The notes under the pieces are model-generated. The model ran no database searches, was not told the DNA's origin, and worked only from the letters and a program-made list of their open reading frames with translations. Shown piece by piece: positions 35,301 through 49,546 of a stretch of DNA of 64,000 nucleotides (the stretch's first letter is position 1; the number at the start of each line of letters is the position of its first letter). The translations under genes were made by a program, and so were the position numbers. The stretch lies in NCBI RefSeq assembly GCF_001949145.1, contig NW_019091414.1, positions 1,349,190 to 1,413,189 of the forward strand. The letters run 5' to 3'. This DNA is from Acanthaster planci. Its lineage: Eukaryota; Echinodermata; Asteroidea; Valvatida; Acanthasteridae.

Positions 35301-38300
35301 CAAGCCAGGACAAACAGCCCAGTCTTACTTTTAGTCCATGCTGTTTTCTTGTTTTGGGGGTAACCTCAATCGGATCACTGCGGATGAAGTGGTGTCCCCC
35401 CACTGGTAAGCTTCCTGGTTGAGGTAAATCATGTCCCACACTCAAAGGACCCACGACAACAAACACACCTCATCAAATGCCTCACTTTCTAGATTACACT
35501 AGATAAATTCAGATCTACTGAAACTCAGTGTGCCCCCCCAAAAGGTCCTTTAAATGTGGTTCTCACCCATAAGTTTTTTGGTATTACATGTATTACTACA
35601 TGTAGATGTCCAACATCAGTACAACTTCTTATCACACATCCTTTTCCTGAGAAAATAACAGCACAGGAAACAGTTACTTGTTTTCTCTTGGCTCTGTATA
35701 AAAAGCCAGACATAACACAGACAGGCTGCTCTACTGCATTTATTGGGGCAAGACGGTAATTAGCACCTCATTAAAACTGTCTCAAGATGTTGAGGCATGG
35801 TTGAGGGTAATATGGAGGATGGGCTACTGTAAACAACATGTACATGTAGGCATCAGTAGGGATGGGACCATGGTGGGTGTGATGAGATGTCACATAGAGA
35901 GGCGGGGCAGGGTGAGCTTGGAGGGTATTGTAACCCTGAGTGAAGTACATGTAGGGGTGCCTACTGTACAATGTACATTGTATTCTGGGTGTAGGGTGAG
36001 TCATGGGGTTGAGTAAGGCTTCAGGAGGGTGGGATAGAGTAAAAATTTAAATGGGGTTTGAACATTTGAGTGGAGTGTAAAAATGTTTACTAGGGTGGGT
36101 TGAGTTGGGTGCTAAAATTAAGCTATCCCTGATGTCCTTTCTCCTACTGTGCGTACACGTGTATGTATGGTGGAGTGGTACAGTACATGCAGACGTCTAC
36201 ACCAGCTACTAAGTAGTGGTTCATGTAGTCAGCAGGAGGTAGTGAGTTCAAGGCCCATCCAAGCCCTTCAACAAGTACCAGTACACAGGGCTATGATGTA
36301 GACCTGCACAGTAAAAACTCTCTCCTCCCAAATGTAGGGTTTGGTTCAACGTAACTACCGGTACATGTAAGCTCTTCTAAGTTCTAAGCTTTAGTGTTCT
36401 TGACATGCAGCGAATTTTGTGCAAATAGACAGATGGAGAGCCTGTGGTGCTTGCGTGTACACACATTCTTCATGTAGATCTAAACTCCTGTGAAATGATC
36501 TTAAAAATTTGACTCATTTGAAAAATTCTGATGGGGAATGCGTACATGTACATTGTACTGTACATCTACCGGCAGGCAAACAAACTTATTAATTAATAAT
36601 TAGGGCCACTGCCCACAGCTACTTGAAGCAGAAGATAAGGAAGCGCTTGTGGGACAACCCGACGACAAATGATAAGCATTTCAGGGAAAGCTGACAGATG
36701 CACGCAATGTACATGTAAGGCGTCATGCTAAATGAATTTATGTAATAACCGGTATCTCTGTAACAAGATTATGAACAGACTTGGACAGGAAAACTGCCCT
36801 GCACTGTAAATCTACTGCGACTGTCTGGCCATATAAACTGGTACATGCTATGAAATGCATGGGATACGGTATATTCTGACAATGATTCTGCAGTCCTATT
36901 ACAAGTACTGTACATGTACATGTACCAGTACACACACAACACGTCTTTTGCTCGGGGGCATGGAATTTTTACTCCTTCAAATCAGGTCACCAGGCGTCAA
37001 GCACTTACTTTAAGGGTTGCGGTCTCATTCTGGCATTTACATGGTCATGAACACGACATGCACATGCGTACATCATACATGTGCCGGGTACCGGTAGGTG
37101 TGATTAACATTTTTCAAACTTTGAAAATGCTAGACTAGGTATATTATTCGGATGGGGAAAAATTCTTTCTGGAAGTTAAACCAGGTACCGGTATACTGTC
37201 TAGGTTTCACACTTTTACGAACAAGATGAAACCACAAGGCACCACTTTCACCAGTACTTTAGGCTAATTGTGGATGGACACGTCTAATGAGTATGAATTA
37301 CAATATATCATATGACTGATTGACTGCATGTCTGCACCAAGAATATATTTCATGCAAACTTACATTAACAGCAGACCTTTTACAACAACCACCAAAATTT
37401 TGGCTTCAGTTGACAGGAGATGCTGTGTTAAAATAGCTTATGTAGAATTTAGAGCTCAAAAAGGTTTTTATTAATTATGAAAAAAATAAGCAACCAGGAG
37501 TGCTGGAAACCCTCCCCACTCCATTTTTCTTGTCAATTATAGAACTTAAAAGCTCCTATTAGCTCTAGGTTATTTTGAAAGATCAGACTTCAATGAACTG
37601 GCAAATGAAATGTCTTATGGTCTAAGAGACAATTTCAAACACATCACGCTTCAGAGATTCTTCTGGTTGAATTCATGTACTATCACGGAAGTCTGCTTTA
37701 GTGGCCCTCTAATATAACTAATTAAATACTGCATCAACCTATGGTGTCCTCCAACCCAATTACATGAACTATTCAGGGTCTTCATTCTTGTGAGGTCTAT
37801 GTGTAGCTTATTAGTGGTTCCCTTCTAGTTTCCATTCCCAGGGTCGCATGATTTGTTGAAGAGCCACATTTTCTAGCCTACCGGTACCACTTCTGTTATC
37901 TTTCTGAAGACAGACTCAAGGACACACAAACCAAGGAGGGAACACACAGCCAGGGAGATCATGGGCAGGGAGGCATCCCCTAATGTGTCTATGTATAAAG
38001 TACCTAAATACCAATGCGCAAGTGGACAGGACTTCACCTTCCATACCATGGCGCTAATCATGGAGGTACCAGTAGGAAAACATGTACAGCACCACACATT
38101 ACAACCACTCTGCATCGTAAATGTCTAGAAGTTGGAACACTGCCAAAGTTTGAAAAAAGGAAAGCTTAAATTGCTGACAAACTTGCATACCGGTAAGGTC
38201 TAAATTTACAGTAAACTTGCTGAATTTTGTCATATCATGTTAAAAAACCATGGCAGAGCAATGCCATTAACTTTACATGATTGGAATGGGATTACATTGT

Positions 38301-38672
38301 AAATACTGAATAGACCTGACACAATAAACATTTAGAAATACAAGGGGCTTGATGACTCAATATTTGCGAAAGTAATGTGACGCTGGTTCCCTGCAGTTTT
38401 GGATTGGGAGATGCAGGGGATCTTGGCTTCTACGTCTGCATGGTATAGATACCAGTGTGACCAGTGTGATCCAAGATCACAGGTGGCGTATGGGCCACTT
38501 AGCCCCCCTCCCCCAGATTTTTTTTAACAAAGAATACTTTATAGGCAAGAAAGTAATCAGTATATTTATTTATCAAATATAGGCACCAAACCCTAAGAAA
38601 ACAACACTATGAAATAAAAGCGAGGATGCTGGAACTGTGAGTATTGATATTTTTTCTCCCCCAACATGAGGT

Positions 38673-38696
38673 TGAATGAGCCCGAAGGCTCATTCA
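38673..38696. repeat. Perfect 10-bp stem, 4-base loop
   Basis: tgaatgagcc, loop cgaa, ggctcattca: a fully paired 10-bp stem with a CGAA tetraloop. It lies in the CAS intron. It is not the histone 3' stem-loop sequence. Confidence 0.8.
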
Positions 38697-40685
38697 CTTT
38701 TGAATCTCCCCCCACCAAGAGCTGGATATACTGCTGACTATCACCCTCTTAAACAAAACACACTTCTTGTAGTTACCGGTACAGTGTGACTTTTAGAGCC
38801 ATGAAATGATGTTTTTCCCACAAACTGCTCAATTCAACTGAATCCCTTGGTGACGATGCAATAACAACATACTGACAAACTCAATCTTCTTCTTGAAAAT
38901 GTGCAAAAAGAGACCCTCTCTCACTGGGTCAAAGGGGAGAATTTTTACATGCTTATTTGGCAGGTTCACTCCCTGGGGAACAACAGTCTTGGCTGGCTGG
39001 AACTTGACAAAACTTGTTATTTTTTGGTCTGGACGTCCCAGGGGTACTATTTGGACTGACACTCTGACCTGTGGCAGGCTGACAAGAGATCTGTGAAAAG
39101 CTCCCAACCCACCCATGAGGAACCAAGCTGTCACAAGCAATGAAGGAAGGCTGTGGCAATGCAATTAGGCGTCAATAACATCACCAGTCTTTGTAACAAG
39201 TTTTATAAAAGTGCAAGCAATTTGCTGAGAGGACAGACAGCACATATCAAGCATTTTGGCAATTATGCACTCACGCAGGAAAACAACACATCTTCACACG
39301 CATGTGCAACTGAGTCATAAATAGCTATTTTAAGGATAGGGAGGCATGTACATGTACATGCACATGTGCTGGTGTAAAGGTTGAGTGAGTGAACTGTAAC
39401 TCTAAAGCCTTCTCTAAAAGTAACCGCTTGATACAATGTACCAGGTAACTTGTACATCACACAATCTGTGGACAGGGCACAATCATTTTCTTGAATGTGC
39501 AAAAGCATACCACGTGTACCAGTACATGTGCCGGTAAGCCTGAGTAAAGGACCTTTTTAATATCCTTCATATTTTGGTGGTCCAGTAAAATGAAAGGATC
39601 CTTCACTAAAGAGTGAAGCTTTTCAAGCTACGGTACATGTACCGGTACGAGTGGAGTAAGCCCGTGGAACAAGAATATACAGGAAGTTAATTGACAACTT
39701 GACGAAAAGTGACTTCATTATATACCATGCTTGTATTGAAGTTTGTGTTCACGCACAGGGTACAGGATACTCCTGTTTAATATCTTTAAAAAAAAGTTCA
39801 GCTGTGAGCTCAGTTCATCACCTCAACTGGAAATGATCAGTGATGCTCTGGTAAGGTGCAGGAGACCCTGCTCCAAAACAGCAGTCCCTTTTGACAGAGA
39901 GAGAGAAGGGGGCAACTTGAAGCCAGACAACTACTGGAACAGGGGCTTCACTGTTGAGCTACCCTAGAGACAGGTAGGTGAAAGAGTAATGGGCATTGCA
40001 GGGACATGTGAATAGGAGGAATGAACAGCCTGTGGTGTGCAGAAACGTATCCAGGATGTGCAGTATGGGTACATGAATGGTTACCTTATAAGGCTGTAGT
40101 GGTTTTGACTCTCCTTGGCGGAGTTGAACCACAGAGCTAAACCATTGTTCTGGCACATGGGGCACATTAACAATAAATGTACAATATAGAGATGTGTACC
40201 TACAGTACCGGTACCCGGTACATATACTGTACAGTGGGTGTGTGTATGCACCTTTGTGCGCAAACACTATTGATAGAATCCAAGAACCGAATCCTTTGAA
40301 GGGTTAAAATCCACTTTAAAAGTCACTGTCAGTTGAAATACATGTACTGCTCTTTCCCTATCTGAGGAATAGCATGCAAGTACATGTACACGGCAGAAAA
40401 GATTTACTGGTACATTCTTTGATAAATGATTCATGATTCTCCAAGGCTGGGTCCTACAGTACATGTACATGTACATGTATGGAGAGTAGTGTTCCAGCGG
40501 CCCAGGTACATGTACAATGTACATGTAAAGTACATATATACCAACCTAATCAAATGTAGATCAGTGAAGCAAAACCTTGGTTTCTCAAATAAGTACTGAA
40601 CACGGCAAGAACAAGCGTACTGTATGTGAATAGGGATTCACTGTGTTCAGGGGTCAAGTTCTTTCGTTAGGGAAATTTGAACCGA

Positions 40686-40766
40686 GTTGTGGGGACATTC
40701 CTGAGTCCCTACAACGTTTTCGGTCCCCACAGAATAGGTGAAATATTGAGTGTATGTCCCCACAAC
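40686..40766. repeat. Inverted repeat around GTTGTGGGGACAT
   Basis: gttgtggggacat (40686-40698) is repeated as its exact complement at 40754-40766, and a further partial copy (ggtccccaca) lies between at 40722-40731. Total span is about 81 bases. It could be a small foldback or MITE remnant. Confidence 0.7.
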
Positions 40767-43700
40767 TATGGTGCAGGAATACATGTAGGTGTACTAGTAC
40801 ATGTACATGTACATTAAACAGGACTACGCGTACAGTGCATGTACCATACATGATAACATGTACACTAGTACCCGCAGGTCCCACCAGCTACATAATATCA
40901 AGCTGACAAAAACTTTAAAATCTCATGGAACAATGAGAAGTCACTAGTCTACAGCACTATCATTAAAACAGTCTCATGGATGCTTAACATGATTCAACAA
41001 CCAGGAAAACTCTGTGCACCCAATTCCACCTGAACTGTCCTGAAACAGCAGGAAATCTTGCGTTTGCGAGAGAAAAGTGAGAAAACCCCATCCGCACTGC
41101 GCAAACAACTCAGATTCTGATTCCCGATTGCCTCTGTCATAAGCACATCTGATGCAACCGCAGAGCCTTGTCCGAGACAATGGCATTCCACCCGTTCTCA
41201 TTACTGAACGCAACCATTCAGTTGAAAAATATGCCCTTTTCTTCTGGGTTAATCCCTGCCCTCTGTAACTGTGATAACTTCAACCTTGGCCCAGTGTATA
41301 ACATGCCGCAGACGTATTGTCAACAGAATCCATGAAAAGGTGTACTCTAGTCTGTAGTATGGCAAATATTTCCCTTCTGAATCTGGCCGTTGAGCCTGTG
41401 AAATTGTATCCTTTGGTACAACTGGTTCATTATGCTGCCCTGACAATATAAACTGTTAAAATGACTTGATAAACATGTCGTGTCCCTCTCTGTGTGTCAC
41501 AGAGGCTTTGGGTTAGAGTTTTACGTACATGTAGTCTTAAGTTGGAAAAAAAAATTTCTTTCTTCAAATTCACACATTCACTGTTGATTGAAATCAAATG
41601 TGTGTGTCCAACTCCACTTTGTTGATATCTTTCATACTTGGTTTTACTTATTTACGACCCTGAGAAGTTTGGTCAAAGAATCACAGAACATGGACATTCT
41701 TCACAACTCGCAAGAGCCTGAAAGTCTGGGATTAGACTTTTGAATTAATAAGCATCACTTCAAATGAACAGTTGAGCAACATAAAGTATGAAGAAAAAAA
41801 AGTAAAACAAGTGCAGTTTGCAGATGACAATATTTGTCATTTTCTTGGTAACCTTCCAGGAGTTATTCAACAGAATCTGGGTACAAGGATTCACACTAAT
41901 CTAGTGATAGCAGATTCCATTTATGATGATTACAGATTATCGCAAGCATTCTCAGTTTATACCATGTTCAGGTGACACCCCAAATGCCCGAAATCAGGCC
42001 AACACAGATAACAGGTTACTGAAGTTACCGCTCTCTGGCATGTCTAGTCTTTGATATCATTCATTAAGGTTCTGGTGTGTTTGATGTGGTCAAATGCATG
42101 CAGCCTAATGCAGCTGTAACTGACAACAACTTTGTTAGAAATATGACCAGTTGTTAGCCTTTAAAGAGCGAAAATGGTGGTAATCCTTTGATACGTGTGT
42201 AGGTCCATGTACCATGTACATGTACTGTATGTGTATAACGCCCCCCCCCCACAGTCAACCCATACATGTATACAATATAGGCATTTTAAGTCTAACTTCA
42301 CTGACAGGTAAGTGCACTGATCTCTATGGTACCGGAACATATACCAGTATACTCCCTGAAGCCAAATTCCATCATGTACCGGTACATTAACTGCACCTGT
42401 CAAGTCTCCAACATTCATGAGATTGCCAAATATTACTTGCCTTTGTTACACCAACTGATCATGTTTGTGGAATACAATGTCTCTACGTACATGTGTGCCC
42501 AAATACATGTGGTTAGCCCATTGTTTGTAAAAGAGAAAATATTTGGTCATCCACTTACCATTATTGTAGCCGTTGTTCAATCAAACTCTGGGATGAATCA
42601 ACAGGATTGGAGAGTGACTCGCAGACACACAACTTTAAATCTTGTTCAAATTACTTTTTCATGAGTGTTGCCACAACAAGTCTCCGTGCAGAACTACACG
42701 TAATATCCAAGTTTACATCCTGTTTACAAGCTCGAATCAGTTCCTGTCCAGCAATCTTATTTAGGCTGTTATATAACACTCGGAGACAATTACATGTAAA
42801 CAGTAAAAGCAAATTGCCTGATGTCCTACGGATTTCCTGAAAACTGAAATGATTCCCTCTCCTCCGCTTTCACCGAATAACAAAACAAAATTCTAAGTAT
42901 TGACTGAAAGGTGAAGCAAACACCATGTAAAAGCAAAAACATTTATGGAGACAACGTCAGTAAAACATAAAGTAGTAGTTATAAGAGGATGAGTGAGTCC
43001 ATTGCAGGCAAACCTTGAAGTACATGTATGGGAACAATTGATAAGTCTGGTCCTTGCAAAGTAGGCACAAGTATCTCTTGACCTTCAGCAAGACCATACA
43101 GCACTCCTGTCATTCCAGAGTTGATTTTCAGTTTAATTCTGTCCCGGCAAGTTGTGAGCACAACCGAAAGGAAACTGCTTGGTGTAGGCAAAGAAAGTCA
43201 GACTGATGCGTCTATGTGTAGGCTGGCTGACAACTCCTGAAGTAGACAGGAAGATTCAGACCCAACACAAGTCAACTGCCCATGAGCCACACCAGCACAG
43301 CTTGTGGCCAGCTGGCTGGTTTGCCTCCTCAATCACCCCTCTGCCCTGACTGTGTGAGTCACCTCTCTCAGGAAGTACTTGGATGAATAGCCCCCGTATA
43401 TTGCAATGGAATGACCTGAGCATCTGTGTTGCACCCCCAATATTGTGGCAACCTCAATCAACAGCATCTTTCATTATGGGATGGGTAGTACCATTCTGGC
43501 TATTTTATGGGGGTGTGTTCATGATTTTATAGTTTTTACGGTACTGTTTTATAAATAAAGTTCCTGTGCACTACAAGTTTTACTCTGACACTATTGTCAG
43601 ACACTGGGCCATCGGTGAGTACAAATATGTAAAATGATTACATTTTTAATATAGCTGTTTGTTTTACCACACACTCATTTCTTTCATAATAATTTCCCTA

Positions 43701-46565
43701 AGTCAACATCTATATTTCTTTTGGGCAATCCAGCAGGACCTAGTTAAATATTGTAATTTGTTTTCTTATATGTTTTGTTTCAAATGTTGAAATGTCTCGT
43801 TGTGTACTGAACGTCTTTGTTAGTGTATCCTGAAAAATGAAATCAACAAAACGAAATGAAATCTACCAGAACCTGTAGTTCCAAGTCTAAGTTGTGAGTT
43901 TACGTTTTCTCATTTTCCTTTATTTTGTAAACTCGAATGTAATTTCAGCCAATGGGCCGCCAAGTTTAAATGTTTTAAATCAATAATAACCTTTCATGTG
44001 TCATAGTCATGATTTACATTGCACATAATAACATAACGGAACATCTAGCAGAGGAATGGTTTTCATATGAAAAGTTGCAATTTAATTTGAGCCTACATGT
44101 AAATACCCTTTAAAAAAATACCGCAATGATTCACAGCATGTACAGGCTTAGACAGTTAAGCTGGTCCAAAAACCAGCAAGCAAACTCTGCAACTAGATCA
44201 CAGTTACATGTAACTTATATTCCATTTTTACAGCTTTTCATGTCACACAGTTACAAAAACTGCTTTGACCACTCCAGAGGGAGAAAAAAAAGAGAGAGAA
44301 CTCAACAGGCCTACAGTACGATTTCTAAGGAAGTGCTACTGCCAGACAATGTCATACACCTAATTATCCTTCACAGAAACCATACAAATTAAACACACCA
44401 TAAACCAGGGCAAAGACCCCGATTAATATTAACAGTTGATGACATCAACTGGACACCTAACACTTCTTGTTGCCACAGTAAACATTCCACCTGACGCCCA
44501 CACTGTTCAACAAAGGTCAAATGCCTCTGTTTGATTCTAACCCGATCTTCCAGTAACTTTTTTTTCTGGGAGTGGGAAGGCTGTTACTATTTTTCACTGG
44601 GAAAAAAGTTTGTTGTTACAATTTCTGACACTTCTCGTTAATAAAAGTTGGAAAAGTTGGACCCAAAGAATATAACAAGAAAAAAGCTTTTGTTCAGGTT
44701 ACAAAATCCACAGAATATTTCCTAACCATGTGCTTTGTTTTGAAATGGATTGTGTTGTGGATTACATTTGTCCATGAACGTGTGGTTTTTTTCAAGGATA
44801 CACACCATAAATTGTGTATCAGTAATTACATTATTGCTTTTTTTAAAAAAAGACAATAAACAGGGAAAAACTTTGTTTTTGAAATGAAGAGGATTTTCTA
44901 CAAGGTTCATTTGATTTGACTGAAACATGCTTGGATAAACAGAGGAAATTTGTCAGTTTACAGCTCTGTCCACCCACTGCATTTTACTCTGTAAATCATC
45001 CACACACCAACAACTGGTTTTGCATTATATTGATTACAAAAATGGATTCAGGACAATTCAGACTGGGGCTTGAGATGTCTTTTTGGTTCAAATACTGTGC
45101 ACAATACATGTATCATTGTACATGCACTTGCCATGGGCCATTTAATTTTTGGAAGGATTCACAAATTTTCTGACCAAACGCCTTGGAAGTTTTAAAATGT
45201 TCAATCTCATACCAGTACATGTACATGCATGAAAATCAAACTAACCTGATAATGTGAACAGCATAAGAAGCTGTTGAGAAATATACGACCAATTTTTCTG
45301 CTGATAGGATCTAACACCAAGCCACGCACATAAATCAAGATGAATGTTCAAAAACAATCATGATGCACAACAGTCTCCAGATCAATATCTTCCAGTTTGT
45401 AATCTTGGGACCAAGACTATCCCACCATTTGTGTTACACTTGATGAACACCTAATGAAATGTTTATCTCCAGGGACAGGCGGGAGATTGATGGTGTGTGT
45501 GTTTGGCAATTTGTCGGTGCAAGAATTTGACTTTATGAATCATAGGTATGACTGGACAGAAACATCTGGTCTTCAGTTTATTATCTCCAAACTCTTGGGA
45601 TGGTAATTTAATAATGATGGCAGGACACTACCAGAAAGTGGGTCTGTTAATAAAATGTAGATGTACCCTTTGATGACTCATACATTCAATGCTTCAATAA
45701 TGTACGCAATTGTAAACAGTTTACAGGAATAGCAGGAATGTTATATTTTTCTCTTTGGAGGATATTGACACAAGTTAAAGTTCTTTTATAAACAGGTTAG
45801 GAGGTTGACATTTCAGAGGGTTCTGTTACATGAACATACTAGGCCTATACTGTGATGAACAACATTGCACAAACATACATAGCCTGAAGGTAACATGTAC
45901 ATGTACCTGTGCAACTGCATAAGGTGCATATTTACCATAGCTTCCAATATGAAATGCCGACAGGGTTTGGGGGAGTGGGTCCAAAAACATGTACACGTAT
46001 GTACTGTAAACAAAGCACTTCACATTTTAGTAACTCACTGAAGCATCACCTAAAACACACACATGCCTGAGTAATTATCTTCAGGAAATATACATGTACT
46101 TGCCATTCCAAGTTTGGGAAAATTCTGTTGATTCAATTTCTTAAGACGGTAAGCAAGGTTTGATGGCGTCAAATAAGAAAAAATACCCTAGAACTTAGTT
46201 TAAAACACAAGAAGATTCTTTCAATAAACACAGCACCACTTACTGATCTGTTTGAAAGAACGTTTCTACCGGTACATAACTTTTAGTACACAGTGCAGCA
46301 TACATGTTCTGGTATGTAATTTTATAAATGACATGTTATATAAAGGGAAGCCCCACAGTCGCCCATAGTGAAGGGGGACCCAGATCTTGCCCAACAATGC
46401 TGTATTGTTTGGCAACAAGACTTTCCCAAGAAACACACACAAGACCACAAAACCACTGGAATTTCTTGTTCAGAAGACAGAGGGAACTGACCGGATACAA
46501 AGTGCATACATGTGCTGTCAAAAATCTAAAGAAAGGCAGCTGTCACGTTGTAAACCCATGATCGG

Positions 46566-46662
46566 ACTGAATATATTGACCAGAAAATATCAGAAAAACA
46601 AACCTTCACACATTTGTAACAAACCTTTGTCACATTTGTGACAAACCTTCACACATTTGTAA
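46566..46662 (+). repeat. Short degenerate direct repeats (acaaacctt...acatttgt)
   Basis: Three near-copies of a 25-30 base unit, acaaaccttcacacatttgt and the variant acaaacctttgtcacatttg, occur in tandem just left of the MITE at 46711. Confidence 0.7.
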
Positions 46663-46710
46663 TCCATTTCAGCACATTTATTAAGTTATGCCTTGCTTCT
46701 GCCAAGAAAC

Positions 46711-46915
46711 GTTAAGGACCACTTTTTCATACTTTGTGATTTTTTCAAGCAATGAGTGGGGTTTACATGTATTTCTTTCATTTTTTGTTTGTCTAGATGT
46801 TGGTCTCATTGGAATAAAAAATTCAAAAATGTTTCAAAACATCAAGTTCAAATTTTTCCAAAATGGACATTTCCAGGGAAAAGTAAAAATGACATAATCA
46901 AAAGTGGTCCTTAAC
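46711..46915. mobile_element. MITE candidate with 16-bp terminal inverted repeats
   Basis: gttaaggaccactttt (46711-46726) is exactly complementary to aaaagtggtccttaac (46900-46915). The similarity continues outward imperfectly (cttct..ca.aaa on both sides), so the true ends may lie near 46697 and 46928. About 170 bases lie between the arms, with no coding capacity. The size and arms fit a non-autonomous DNA transposon; target duplications were not settled. Confidence 0.6.
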
Positions 46916-49546
46916 TTTTTGTGAGAAGTGTAGTTGCTTGTCAGTTCCATGTACAGTAAGTCTACGTTTGCCAAATGTACATTCATTTTTCCGACCACAC
47001 CCGGGCAACATCGGTATTGTCAGTGGGGGAACTTGTCAGGTCACTTAGCAACCACCAAGAGTTCAATATCAATTTTCTCAATCTCAATGTAGCACAGCAA
47101 AGAATCACGTCTCCTTTGAGTTGATTTCAGCCCCCCCAACAAAAGCCGAAACAGCCAAAATCAGAAGCTCTAGGGCAGTTGGTATTGTGGCTGATGCCCT
47201 TTCTTCTGAAACCAGTTGACTTGTTTACCACACCATTATTTTGGTGCCTATTTTGACACAATTCCTGGTATGTGACTGACAGTTCAACTCTTGAGGAACC
47301 CCTAAAAAACAAACAGCACACAGAAATGCTACAACACTGGTACTCTTCACAGTTTCAACGTTTATACATGTACATGTATTTGTGCAACAACCCCACGCAC
47401 CTAAACAGTCCTATCTTTATTTGTCCATCTACGTGTTAATTAAACGTTACATGTATTGGAAGGAAACTTAATTTGACTTGCAGTTGGTCGGTACAGGGTT
47501 TGGTGTCTCTGACTGTAAATAAACATACATGCATGTACTTGTAACTGTTGGACTTGGTTTGATCTGATAGGCTTGTCATTTTTTTCACACTTAATTTGGT
47601 TGGATGAGTGCGGAGAGAAAAACTGAAAAGAATACATGTATGGGAAAGTCATTGGTGTGTATGAACTAGGAACTTGATGTACATGTACATGTACAGTACT
47701 GTAAATATGTGAACACAATGTATAGTACATGTGTGTCCTAATGCCACACATGGTGGGAAACAAAGGGGTGCTTCCATTCTGCCCAAAAGAAAATCTACTG
47801 TTAATATTAGAAAACTGCATTCACTTAGAATTTGGGATTGGTTGCAGAACAGTGTGAGGGTAACCAGAGGTAAAACTGTTTTCTTTGAATTTCATCAGTT
47901 GATCAAACTAATTTTCCTGATTTAGTGTTTAATGGATTTAGGATGGAACAGCCATTGTACATGTAGGCCTACCCATACTTCACAGAGATTGTGGAGAATG
48001 TACCATTTGGATTTAGTGCAGTAGAGATTCAAAAACATTACTTGTCAAAATGCCTGAGACTTCAAAATTTTTGAAACCAAAGACACTGTTCAATGACAGC
48101 ATTTTGTTAATGTTTGAAAATACACGCATATGTCTGTGTAATATGTCCACATGTAACATACTTCTTTAAAATTCTCCACTTCAGCATGTAGTTTCAAAGG
48201 GAAAATACTGATTTATAATAAAGTTTTACATGTACCGGTAATTGCAAACCACTTCCAGTGCCTGTATGGAAGTTTACTTCAAATCTGGACGAATGGATAC
48301 TGCGGTTTCACTGACAGTTTGCCTGTTGTCACCAAAATCCTCCTGTACAAGAAACCAAAGCACTTCACACACATGGGTATGGAAACCTCAGGACATTAGA
48401 AAGTGTTGAATGTCAGCTCCACAGACAGAGCCACGCTGGGAATAACAGGATGTCTTCTTTTCTTGCAGTCATAACACTAACAGGAAAAACGTCAGTTTGA
48501 AAAATCCCTGGAAAGATCCAAAATATTTGACCCCACGTACCCGGAGTCAAAAGCTACAGGTGTTCCTCACTGGGGGAGGTCTAGTCTAGGATTTGAGAAA
48601 CATGCCCCCAAAAATTTATGTGGATTTAGTGACATTCATTATCAAGATGCCCATGAACACTATTAATGCATACGTACATTTGTACAATGTACATGTACAG
48701 TACATGTGCAGTACGTACTGTACAGGTGGATTTGTTACAGGACTAAAGGGCATGTATATTTGAAACAACAAACAGAATCTTATGCATTTCAAACCGATAG
48801 CCAGACATCTTTCTGCTTCAAACCACAAAGGGGTTCATCACGAAGGCATACAAGTACCGGTAGTTAAAGTCCTCTAATCTCAGCCAAGCAACATCATATG
48901 ATGACATTGGTCTGGAGATAACTCCACAGAAACCTAAATCTGGAGTCAGACCCAACACCAAAGTCACTATAGACAGGGAGATGTGACCTCAAGTCTCATC
49001 AGCACCAAGTCAGGCATTGCCCGTCACACTTCTGAAATGATACTGCTTGCAGAAGTCTTACTGGTCTAGTTTTCTGGGACACAAACAAATGCAGCCCCTG
49101 TGCATGTGTGAATAGGTTGACCTCAACTCAAAGGTCACGTGAACAACGGCCTGGTCATTCTCAGACTTATGTTGAGGCTGTGTTCAGACTACGGGGATAG
49201 ATGAAGTGGGTGCAAGAAAATATATGAATCACATTTGAAGGTCACTGTACACTCCAGCCAGGTGCTAAAATTCATGCGACAAATTGCAAGTGGAGCTCGC
49301 CACTGAGCAAATCCTTGAAGCTCACCAGAAAACTAACGAGCGTCACTCACTTTCATTTTTTCACAGAGAGTACAGTGAGCTAAAACTCAACCTGAAACAG
49401 AGCGGTTCACAGATTTTTCCTGGAGTTATAATTCATATACATATACATGAAAACCTGAAATCAAAAGAGTTTTAGCTAAATCAAATTAAAATAAAATATA
49501 CACTATAAACTAAATTTCATTAAATAATGATTTCTCTGGAACTCAC

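Larger units (their letters stand above)
29319..49546. other. CAS first intron, distal part
   Basis: About 20 kb in which no coding exon could be defended; open frames are short and lack splice or family support. It holds a MITE (46711-46915), short inverted repeats at 38673-38696 and 40686-40766, homopolymer runs (G near 32557, C near 42241), a possible tRNA-like B box (gttcaaggc, 36246-36254), and frequent ACATGTAC and ACCGGTA palindromes, thickest from 36 to 42 kb. Confidence 0.55.

Noticed and set aside
36246-36254. Possible tRNA gene (B-box-like gttcaaggc)
   Set aside because: No convincing A box or cloverleaf arms around it; mentioned only as a possible SINE relic.
38673-38696. Bacterial-type terminator or histone stem-loop
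   Set aside because: No U-tract, no histone gene, and all surrounding genes are intron-containing eukaryotic genes; the stem differs from the histone 3' element.
46566-46662. CRISPR-like spaced repeats
   Set aside because: Only three short degenerate copies without unique spacers, in an animal genome.
47440-47820. 126-codon minus-strand open frame rich in His/Tyr/Val
   Set aside because: Composition is explained by translated acatgtacatgt palindromes; no other coding evidence.
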